This document shows positions 12,601 to 24,600 of a stretch of 64,000 nucleotides of DNA, one piece after another. The notes beneath the pieces are model-generated. The model had not been told where the DNA came from. It made no database searches and saw only the letters and a program-made list of their open reading frames with translations. Each line of letters begins with the position of its first letter. Position 1 is the first letter of the stretch. The position numbers and the translations under genes were made by a program. Source of the DNA: Leuctra nigra (taxonomy: Eukaryota > Arthropoda > Insecta > Plecoptera > Leuctridae); the NCBI GenBank assembly GCA_934045905.1, contig OW203771.1:24436069-24500068 (forward strand). The letters run 5' to 3'.

Positions 12601-15600
12601 TAATATTTAAAACCAAAATATACTTGGCGCATCGTTTTTAAGGGCATTATAGGTAGCTACATATGATTTTTGGCATATACTTCTATTACTATTTATATAC
12701 ACGATGCGCCAAGTATATTTTGGTTTTTAATATTATGTTTTGACTTGGCACATTTTTTGATATCTTTACTTTTCAGTGCAGAATTTTTAGATTTATTTTA
12801 TTTTTTTATAGTTCAAGAGACTTGGCTGGTATTTTTACACGGAGTGTTTTTTATGGGGATTATATTTACACGAGCCAAAAAACATTTAATAAATCACCAA
12901 TCTCACAAGCTCTACAAGAGCTTGATTGTAGGAATAAACACATTAAAAACACCCAGAAAAGACAATTGAAATATAAGAACACAATCAAACGGAGCACCAA
13001 AAACAACTTTCAAATGAATACATCATTTAGTGAATCTAGTGGAGCGGTCGCTCCACGCCAGCCAAGTCGTACGGCGCGCACACTCTCATATAAAAAGGCT
13101 GGAGCAACCCACTTTTACTGTAAGCATCAAAGTGGCATTTTCGGCCTACTGGATATCAAAATTGGAAAATCTCACATTGTTGCGAAATATCTTATTTCGA
13201 GTAATGGCCAACCCTACAACATAAACCAAATTTGGGAGCAATAGGTTACGCCGTTTGCGAACTAGAGGGCCGTGAAAACTGTGAAATTGTACGGCTTTCA
13301 GATAATAATAATAATGATGATTCATCTTCCAATAAATTACGCGGTCTCCGCCACAGCCTAAACGGCTAGGTTGATTGACCCGAAATTTTCACCACATATA
13401 CAGCTCGTCTGCCTGATGATACCTTGCCCTTATGAATTTTTTGTGCCGCCATTTTGAAACCGGAAGTGACGTCATATCTCAAAAACGACTTAACCGATCG
13501 GAACGAAATTTGCGCCAATCGATTCAGACGGTACTCTTTAAGAAATAACAATAGTGAAATTAAAGTTTTCTAATTACTGAAACCGGAAATGACGTCATAG
13601 TTTAGCGAAATCTGCCTAAATTCACTTCCCTTTCTATAAAAACCAACTACATATTCAGAAGGCTTATAATGAAATATTAGTATTTATATACATATTAATA
13701 CAATGTGTAAGAGCTTTCAGTCGCCATTTTGAAAACCGGAAGTGATGCCATATCTCGAAAACGGCTGGACCTATTGGAACGATGCTTTCGCAATTCTTCA
13801 TGGCATATCACTTTAAGTTTATATTTAGCTCCAGACAATATTTTTTTAGTAACTAATTCGGAAATGGCGTATTTTTTTAAAGAAATTAGCCATTGTTGCC
13901 CTAATAAGTTTTACAAGTTGTGTGAATAAACTGAAAAAATAAGTGATATCCCCATAAAAAACACTCCGTGTAAAAAAACAGCCAAGTCTCTTCAACTAAA
14001 AATAAATTATGAAATCTAAAATTTCTGCACTGAAACGTAGTGATATCAAAAAATTAGCCAAGTCAAAACTTTATTTGAAAATTAAAAAATACTTGGCGCA
14101 TCGTTTTTTTTTTAGGGCATTGTAGGTATAGGTACTATAAGTATATATGTATTTATATCAAGCCTATACTTCTAAGCTATTTATATACACGATGCGCCAA
14201 GTATTTTTTAATTTTCAAATAAAGTTTTGACTTGCCTAATTTTTTGATATCACTACGTTTCAGTGCAGAATTTTTAGATTTCATAATTTTTTTTTAGTTG
14301 AAGAGACTTGGCTGTTTTTTTACACGGAGTGTTTTTTATGGGGTATATACTTCAATAAGTACTATTGCTAAGCGCTATGTACGTTTTTATAATTTTAAAC
14401 AATTTAAAATGAGGACGTGGTGCTGGTCTTTTTTGATGTCACTACTTTTCAGAGCTGAATTTTCATTATGTATGTAAAATTAGGTATATTCGTAAGACAT
14501 AAATTTCCAAAATAATGTCAGTGAGCTAAATTTTCCACTAGGTCAAAATTATATTATTCTGTAAATAGAAACAGCAGTGACAATGAATTTGTTATGAGTT
14601 CGGTGTACAGAAAGTTGCCACTTTTAACGCTCGCATTGCATAAGATAAGTAAATTACAAAATATTTGTGTTCAAATCCAGATTTCTCGACTCGTTGATTA
14701 AACGAAACTTATCATCTATATCAATTAGTAAAGACAGACAATAATGAGACCTGCGGTGTCATTTAGTAAATAAATCGAGTATCTGGCCAGGAAACAGGAA
14801 ATAGCTGTCAAAAATTAGCATAAAGTTGTCACAGAAAATGTGTTTCCTATCACCGTGGGAAAACCACGAATAACCAGCAAAATGCCAGCTATAGCTAATT
14901 ATTTTAAATCTCCTTCAAGTACGAAATTTTCACCTAATAGATATCGCTAAGTACTTATCCATTTTGCCCACTGTGATAATTGCTAACAATAATTACCTCT
15001 TTATCTGATTACAAATGCATGTAATAATTCAGGTCTAAGTCAGTGCACCGACCTTGGTCCCATAGGCGTGCGCACGAAGGGGGCCGGGGGGAGGGGCCTT
15101 GGCCCCCCCTAATGGGTCAGCCTCAACTTAAAAATTATAAAATGTGGTCCTCATAACGTGTCAAAATTTTGTTTTGAAAGGGTTTAAACAAAAAAAAATC
15201 TCCCTGCGGGGCAGACTAGATTTGCTCAAATCAACGGAATCAAGTACTAGGTTGATCAAAAACACAATATTTGGAGAAAATACCACGCAAACAATGCTTA
15301 TAAAGTACCTTTCAAAAACACGATTTTTCGTGAATTTCTAGGTTTTTCCCCTAAAAATTATTTATTTTTAATATGCCTCAAAATTGCTCAAATATTAATT
15401 ATTTGACTACGTTTCATGATTTCCCTTAGTCAAGATCAAATTATGAAAAGATACCCTTCTCACCATATTAACAGTGCTAAAGAATATATGAGCCCACTTC
15501 CTTGTATTTGAATTATTCCACACTTATAATACGTATAATGGACTTAGTAATTACAACATGAAATCTTTCTTATATCGTCATTGACAAAACTATAATATAG

Positions 15601-18600
15601 CCATTACTATAAGTAGCTTGATTCATAGATACTTGCTCTAATAGAAAGAGGAAAGTGTACCTATTTGTAAATTTCTTTCCACTTTTAGGATAGAAAGATG
15701 TCTTTAAAAAACGATGCGCCAAGTTCTTTTGTAAAGAATTTCTCGGTGTTTATACTTTTATTTCAAAAATACTATTAAATATTTGGAAATGTCATTGACT
15801 TGGCTCCTTTTTTGATATCACTCCTTTTCAATATTGATTTTTTTTAAAGTAAAGTGACTTGGCTGCCTTTTTTCCTCGAGTGTTTTTTTCTGGGATATAA
15901 TTACTGTATAGCTTTATTCTTTTGCATTGCTTGCTGAAAACTTGCTGGTGAAATTTGATTGATCGATAATTTGATATAAAAGATGTTTCAGAAGGCAGAT
16001 GTTTTCAAACGATTTCAATGTATAGATGGTTAATGGAATTATCCAACATACTAAATGTGTACTTCATATGATTCATTAAAGTGGCGCGTTTGTCTTTCGA
16101 TGCTCCTTGGGAGTTAAATTCAAGTATCTATCCTTAATTTAAATTTTGAAATAATCCGAGATGTGTTTTTTAAATCAATACAATATAATATATGTATCAT
16201 TATTATAAATACTCATTATAATTAGACAGACCAAACGAATAATTAGTGAAAATAGCCAAAACTTCGGGACTTCGTTGTATTGATTGTACAAAAGTACGAA
16301 ATGTAGATAGGAGACCTACTAAGTTCAATTCCTGACACTGCTACTTACTCGTTACTACTCGTTTACGAATATACATGTTCTGATTACCTACTACTTCAAT
16401 GCATGTATGATTTCAATGCAGATGTATGGGCATTACACAGAGAAGCTCGGGAATTTTGCCAAAGAAGAAGCAAGAAGAATAAAGAATATTCAGAAAGACC
16501 GAGAGCACGAGATTCACCATGCAAAGCAGGTAAATGATAAACAACGAAATAATTCAAATAAGGTAAATCAAACATGGCAAGTGGCTTATACCTCGTTCAT
16601 ACTATTAAAGATAATCTCTGTTAAATATTTGATCCCCAGAATGCATGTTAGTTAACTTTGATGACGTTAAGACATAACAGAGTTTCAGGAACTCGGTTAT
16701 CTTTTAACAGAGATTAAGTTAATGGATATCAAAAATCACAGTGTGAACAGGGTATAGCGGTAAATTTTTTGTGTTAAATTACTACAAAAATAGGTGTGAC
16801 AAATTGAATCAAATACACTGATCGAATTGATTACTTATTAAATTATTGTATTTGCTATTATTTTTTGTGCATTTATTGTGGGGCTAACAATATTTTATAA
16901 TGCTAAATGTTTTGGTTAAAAAATGCTTTTTATGTATTTTAAAATAATTGCCTATGTGTATTAGATTCCAGAGAGCATCAGGTAATTTATTAACTTAATT
17001 GAAAAATGGATTTTATATGGATTTTTAAATGGACCAGCATAACCGGGTAACTGTACGGGTAGGTAACCTGTTTTAATTGATATTATATGGATCCTGAAAC
17101 GAAAGCCCAACTGTATGGCTACGGGATGCATAAGTCCGCTTTTTTTTAAATTGAAAAAATGGATTTTATACGATTTGTAAAGGATGTCTAGCAATAGCAC
17201 TCATGGATTATTTATTACATTCGTATTTTTAAAATTTGTATAATTTTTTTTTTAAATCTGAAAATCTGAAAATACGATTACGAAAATATTCGTATTTTTC
17301 TGATATTTTTATGTGCTTTTTTGTTTATCTCATATTTTATATTTTTTTGGTGGTGATTTTGTTTGCATGATTATTTTTATTTCCATGTGAGATTTTTTTT
17401 ATATTTTGCTTATTATATCAACAAACAGTTTTGTATAAAATAATATATAAAATCTTATTTTCAGAAATATTTTTTACGTGATTTATTACCAATTTGAAGA
17501 AGATTTCCATGCATTCTTTTGTCATTACGACTTTTTTCTATTACTCATTTATTTAGTTTTTTGAAAATTTTATATTTTTAATATGAAGGTCATGGTGATT
17601 TAAAATGTGATGGTGATTTAAAAAAGTTAATAATCATAATTTGTACTCTTCGTTATTTTATAATTTTGTTCTCAAGTGATCTGTGATTATATTCTGTGCA
17701 TCACTGAATGCAACGTCTCAAGCTCTTGAGTCTTGCACAGGGCACAGTTAGCTCATGCTGGAGACACGTGTTCAGCAAGCTGGGCGAGGACTGGATATTC
17801 CTGGGACTGCTCGGCATCATCATGGCTGTCATCAGCTTCTTCCTGGACCATGCAGTGCGAGCGCTATATCATGGCTATATCTTGAGTCTTGCACAGGGCA
17901 CAGCCTTGTCATCACGCTGGAAACGTGCTGTACAAATGTTCAGCAAGCTGGGCGAGGACTGGATATTCCTGGGACTGCTCGGCATCATCATGGCTGTCAT
18001 CAGCTTCTTCCTGGACCATGCAGTGCGGTCGCTATCATGGCTATATCTTGAGTCTTGCACAGGGCACAGCCTTGTCATCACGCTGGAAACGTGCGGTACA
18101 AATGTTCAGCAAGCTGGGCGAGGACTGGATATTCCTGGGACTGCTCGGCATCATCATGGCTGTCATCAGCTTCTTCCTGGACCATGCAGTGCGGTCGCTA
18201 TCATGGCTATATCTTGAGTCTTGCACAGGGCACAGCCTTGTCATCACGCTGGAAACGTGCTGTACAAATGTTCAGCAAGCTGGGCGAGGACTGGATATTC
18301 CTGGGACTGCTTGGCATCATCATGGCGGTCATCAGCTTCTTCCTGGACCATGCAGTGCGAGCGCTATATCATGGCTATATCTTGAGTCTTGCACAGGGCA
18401 CAGCCTTGTCATCACGCTGGAAACGTGCGGTACAAATGTTCAGCAAGCTGGGCGAGGACTGGATATTCCTGGGACTGCTCGGCATCATCATGGCGGTCAT
18501 CAGTTTCTTCCTGGACCATGCAGTGCGAGCGCTATATCATGGTGTGTAGACATTATCAAGTTTTACCTTTTGAGTTTTTGGATTTTTCACCGAGTATGAA

Positions 18601-21600
18601 AAGTGTGTGTGTGTGAGTAACTGATCGGCTTGTGGATGTTGTAGCTCGAATATGGCTATATGAAGACATCACGTCGACACCACTGCTGCAGTATCTGTTG
18701 TGGATCTTACTGCCAGTGTTGCTCATTCTCTTCTCAGCAGGCTTCGTGCAAATAGTCTCTCCACAAGCGACAGGTATATCACCACGAATGGGGAATTTAC
18801 ATAATAGACATTATGCTGTTTGTATTGACAATCAAAGAATTGAATTCTTTGGAAATCCTGTCCTAACTTTATTTTGTCGTTATTTGTCATTATTTGTCGT
18901 GTTTAACACTTTGAGGTCGCAACAGAGGTCATAAAGTACTCCAGTGTGCGGCATTATTTAGTCTATTGGGCTGTTATAGGTCATTATTATCTGATTTTTT
19001 TAAATAATTTAGTGGGAAGAAAAAATTTCAAAAACGCTCTGACGAACCGTGCGATTCCCGTTCGCTTCCGTTTGCCTCTTAACAAAATAGGACTTCATAT
19101 ACGAGTATTAAGAACAGTTCAATGAAAATAATTTCATAGTTTGGAATAAGTTATTAGTTTTATTTTGTCCAACAGTTGTTTAGTGCCACAATTTTACTAT
19201 TTTTTGGGCACTAAACGTATGTAGGACAAAGCCTAATTATGTTTTAACAGTCATTGGAAAGATATTGATAATAATCGATTAAAAAACTCTTCAAGGTCAA
19301 ACTCACTTCCCAACCGTCTTAAATCAGGACGGTATTTTTTAGGGCATTCCATAATTTTATTTAATCGATATAATTTCTTATTTTCTTATGAGTCGTATTG
19401 AAAAAGTAATCTGACTTTTCTCTTGCCACTTCACTCCGCCACATCCTCTACTACTGTTGGCTCTGAGAAGCCATCTTGATATTGTTGCGAATCTAATGGA
19501 ACTGTTCTACTTGCCAGGATCTGGAGTTCCCGAAGTGAAAACAATTCTGCGAGGCGTTGAGCTAGAAGAGTTCTTCACAATGAAAACGCTGGTTGCCAAA
19601 GTGATAGGTCTGATAGCGACATTGGGAAGTGGCATTCCTCTAGGAAAGGAGGTAATCGTTTCGAAATGTATTTATTAGTATTTATTGTATTTATTGTATT
19701 TATTGTATTTATTATTATAAGACTTGAAGGAAAATAGGATATGTTCTATTTGAAAAGGCTGAAGAGATGTCTTGAATTCTAGTGGACGCGTGTTAAATCC
19801 AAGTCTTGAATTCAACCCACTTGAAGGGTTGAAATCAAGGAAACTTGAATCGGTAATTCAGCCGTTACAGAAATTATAAATAATTAAGCAAAAGTAATTA
19901 TATAAAATATGTTATAAATATAAATAAAATATTTTTTAAATATTATATTATTATAAATAAATAATTTAGACGTGTTTATGACACAATCGCGCGTGTTTAT
20001 GACTAAATGCGTGATGTTTAGGTTAATTAGCTTAATAGAGAGTATAAAATAAATAACATTCTATTCGTGGTAACTTCATAACAATACCAAGACTGTGATT
20101 TTGTGACTGTGACTTGATGTTATGTTATTTTACATTTACCTAAGTTACAAAAATCCACAACACGCAACTGTATTTACAATTTGTAATAAAAAAAAATAGT
20201 TGCGAATAATAAAAAAAATACTCCTCGCCGATGTGGTCCGGACTAAATAGGCGTTTTTTATTTAGTTTTTTTTTAGTTTTTTTTACGATATAGATTACGC
20301 GCTGTAAAAAACTGACCCAGAGATATTTTAAAATTTAGATAATTGTTTCAAAGTTTTTTTTTTATTTGTGGGGAATTTCAGGATTTTTAACGCTGTGCCA
20401 TTTAGGCTGCATTTCACCAAGATTCTAAACCCGGGTTAGAGGCGGTAAACCTGGTTTAGAGGCCCCTAAACCAGGTTTACCGCCTCTAAACCGGGTTTAG
20501 AATCTTGGTGAAACGCAGCCTTAGAGGCATGAAAAGGAATCTGTGTGTGTTACTGTTTGCAGGCACCCTTTGTCCATGTGGCAAGTATAATCGCCAGTCA
20601 GTTGTCGAAGTTGTCATCATCATTCCACGGTGTCTATGAGAATCAGTCAAGGAAGACAGACATGCTGGCAGCGGCCTGTGCAGTGGGCCTGGCATCGTGC
20701 TTCGCCGCCCCCATTGGAGGTAACACCTTCATTCATTATTCATTTCGGATGTTGGACTATTTTTGATGCAAAAGTCGCCTATCTTCAAAATAGTAAAAGC
20801 AAGGTTATTTTGTATTTTTAGACCAAGAAAATATACATTTAGCTAATATTTTAACATTTTATTTTATCAAAAATATGCTGGCACTTTTTTTTCATAAAAT
20901 AAAATATAACATATAAATAAAATACACATTCAGCTAATATTTTACAATTTTATTTTTAAAGAATATCCTATCAATATTTTTGATACGGGATTGATAAATA
21001 AAGTTAAAGCAATGTGCTCTTGTATTTTCCTCAATTAAAATCCATTGGCACTAATTTTGTATTTTTAGACCATAAAAATACACATTTAGTTAATATTAAA
21101 AAATAATTAAAAGAAATATACCTGATTATTTTCGATACTGTGATTGATAAAAATAGTAAATCCAGGGGTATCTTTCTTGTCTTTTCCTCAATTAAAATCC
21201 TGGTACATATTTTGTGATTTTATACCAAGAAACCAAGAAAATACACTTGCATTTAACGTTTTAAAGTTTAAACATTTATTTTTTAAATCCTATATTTGTA
21301 TTATTTTTCTCTGTACTGGGATTGGTAAAATTAGTACGTAAGCAAAATACACTTGTATTTTTCTTCAATTAATATCCACTGGCATTTATTTTGTACTTTT
21401 AGAGCAGGGGTCGGCAACCTGCGGCTCCTTAGTGGCTCTTTAAAGGCTATTTACAATTTAAATAAAGATATGAATGCAAAAAATTCGACAATTTGAAAAA
21501 ATAACGCCTGCTGTTTAATTCAGTTTGATCATTTTAGAGCCCCTGTATAACTTCTGGAATCAAAAAATTAGATAATTCGGTTAAAAAAACGCCCTGAGGG

Positions 21601-24600
21601 ACAACAATTAAAAGGTTGTTTGATTCAGTTTACTCATTTTAGAGACCCTGAATCACTGTTAAATGGTTGAAATTCTAAAAACAAAAACCCTGCGGGGCAA
21701 CAACTAAATATCAAAGTAACCAAATAATCAAAATATTAATTTATTATTTTCAGTTTTTTATATTTAATTACCTCTTCTGCGTCTCCCATTATTATCTACT
21801 TTATTAATATTTTTGAAATAAGTTCCTCGACCCAAAAATGTTGCCGACCCCTGTTTTAGAGCAATTAAAATACTCTAGCAGATAATGTGTTCCTATTAGG
21901 TATTGTTAGCAGGTATGACCAAGTGTCCTTGTGTTTAAGGCTTGCTCTACAGTATTGAAGTGACGTCCGTGTACTTCGCCGTGAGGAACTACTCTCGTGG
22001 CTTCTTCGCTGCTGTCACATGTGTCCTTGTGTTTAAGGCTTGCTCTACAGTATTGAAGTGACGTCCGTGTACTTCGCCGTGAGGAACTACTCGCGTGGCT
22101 TCTTCGCTGCTGTCACATGTGTCCTTGTGTTTAAGGCTTGCTCTACAGTATTGAAGTGACGTCCGTCTACTTCGCCGTGAGGAACTACTCTCGTGGCTTC
22201 TTCGCTGCTGTCACATGTGTCCTTGTGTTTAAGGCTTGCTCTACAGTATTGAAGTGACGTCCGTGTACTTCGCCGTGAGGAACTACTCGCGTGGCTTCTT
22301 CGCTGCTGTCACATGTGTCCTTGTGTTTAAGGCTTGCTCTACAGTATTGAAGTGACGTCCGTGTACTTGGCCGTGAGGAACTACTCTCGTGGCTTCTTCG
22401 CTGCTGTCACATGTGTCCTTGTGTTTAAGGCTTGCTCTACAGTATTGAAGTGACGTCCGTGTACTTGGCCGTGAGGAACTACTCTCGTGGCTTCTTCGCT
22501 GCTGTCACATGTGTCCTTGTGTTTAAGGCTTGCTCTACAGTATTGAAGTGACGTCCGTGTACTTCGCCGTGAGGAACTACTCTCGTGGCTTCTTCGCTGC
22601 TGTCACATGTGTCCTTGTGTTTAAGGCTTGCTCTACAGTATTGAAGTGACGTCCGTGTACTTCGCCGTGAGGAACTACTCTCGTGGCTTCTTCGCTGCTG
22701 TCACATGTGTCCTTGTGTTTAAGGCTTGCTCTACAGTATTGAAGTGACGTCCGTGTACTTCGCCGTGAGGAACTACTCTCGTGGCTTCTTCGCTGCTGTC
22801 ACATGTGTCCTTGTGTTTAAGGCTTGCTCTACAGTATTGAAGTGACGTCCGTGTACTTCGCCGTGAGGAACTACTCTCGTGGCTTCTTCGCTGCTGTCAC
22901 ATGTGTCCTTGTGTTTAAGGCTTGCTCTACAGTATTGAAGTGACGTCCGTGTACTTCGCCGTGAGGAACTACTCGCGTGGCTTCTTCGCTGCTGTCACAT
23001 GTGTCCTTGTGTTTAAGGCTTGCTCTACAGTATTGAAGTGACGTCCGTGTACTTCGCCGTGAGGAACTACTCGCGTGGCTTCTTCGCTGCTGTCACATGT
23101 GTCCTTGTGTTTAAGGCTTGCTCTACAGTATTGAAGTGACGTCCGTCTACTTCGCCGTGAGGAACTACTCGCGTGGCTTCTTCGCTGCTGTCACATGTGT
23201 CCTTGTGTTTAAGGCTTGCTCTACAGTATTGAAGTGACGTCCGTGTACTTCGCCGTGAGGAACTACTCGCGTGGCTTCTTCGCTGCTGTCACATGTGTCC
23301 TTGTGTTTAAGGCTTGCTCTACAGTATTGAAGTGACGTCCGTCTACTTCGCCGTGAGGAACTACTCGCGTGGCTTCTTCGCTGCTGTCACATGTGTCCTT
23401 GTGTTTAAGGCTTGCTCTACAGTATTGAAGTGACGTCCGTGTACTTCGCCGTGAGGAACTACTCGCGTGGCTTCTTCGCTGCTGTCACATGTGTCCTTGT
23501 GTTTAAGGCTTGCTCTACAGTATTGAAGTGACGTCCGTCTACTTCGCCGTGAGGAACTACTCGCGTGGCTTCTTCGCTGCTGTCACATGTGTCCTTGTGT
23601 TTAAGGCTTGCTCTACAGTATTGAAGTGACGTCCGTGTACTTCGCCGTGAGGAACTACTCGCATGGCTTCTTCGCTGCTGTCACATGTGTCCTTGTGTTT
23701 AAGGCTTGCTCTACAGTATTGAAGTGACGTCCGTGTACTTCGCCGTGAGGAACTACTCGCGTGGCTTCTTCGCTGCTGTCACATGTGTCCTTGTGTTTAA
23801 GGCTTGCTCTACAGTATTGAAGTGACGTCCGTCTACTTCGCCGTGAGGAACTACTCGCGTGGCTTCTTCGCTGCTGTCACATGTGTCCTTGTGTTTAAGG
23901 CTTGCTCTACAGTATTGAAGTGACGTCCGTCTACTTCGCCGTGAGGAACTACTCTCGTGGCTTCTTCGCTGCTGTCACATGTGTCCTTGTGTTTAAGGCT
24001 TGCTCTACAGTATTGAAGTGACGTCCGTCTACTTCGCCGTGAGGAACTACTCGCGTGGCTTCTTCGCTGCTGTCACATGTGTCCTTGTGTTTAAGGCTTG
24101 CTCTACAGTATTGAAGTGACGTCCGTGTACTTCGCCGTGAGGAACTACTCGCGTGGCTTCTTCGCTGCTGTCACATGTGTCCTTGTGTTTAAGGCTTGCT
24201 CTACAGTATTGAAGTGACGTCCGTGTACTTCGCCGTGAGGAACTACTCGCGTGGCTTCTTCGCTGCTGTCACATGTGTCCTTGTGTTTAAGGCTTGCTCT
24301 ACAGTATTGAAGTGACGTCCGTGTACTTCGCCGTGAGGAACTACTCTCGTGGCTTCTTCGCTGCTGTCACATGTGTCCTTGTGTTTAAGGCTTGCTCTAC
24401 AGTATTGAAGTGACGTCCGTGTACTTCGCCGTGAGGAACTACTCTCGTGGCTTCTTCGCTGCTGTCACATGTGTCCTTGTGTTTAAGGCTTGCTCTACAG
24501 TATTGAAGTGACGTCCGTGTACTTCGCCGTGAGGAACTACTCTCGTGGCTTCTTCGCTGCTGTCACATGTGTCCTTGTGTTTAAGGCTTGCTCTACAGTA

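Larger units (their letters stand above)
8961..16421 (+). other. Intron 1
   Basis: Holds three complete hairpin-headed repeats (B, C, D), one truncated copy (F), and a GC-rich patch near 15060-15110. Otherwise AT-rich, with no coding signal. About 10845-11010 contains an imperfect inverted repeat around CTTGGCGCATTG. Confidence 0.7.
19652..20562 (+). other. Intron 5
   Basis: Contains a short (TATTTATTG)n run at 19672-19713, a fragment of a GGCTGAATTAC-type MITE (19721-19863), long AT stretches, and the palindromic MITE 20405-20520 just before the exon 6 acceptor. Confidence 0.7.

Noticed and set aside
17708..18599. Long open frames of 164-236 codons across the exon 3 array
   Set aside because: They are read-through of repeated exon copies, partly in wrong frames, and are explained by the array.
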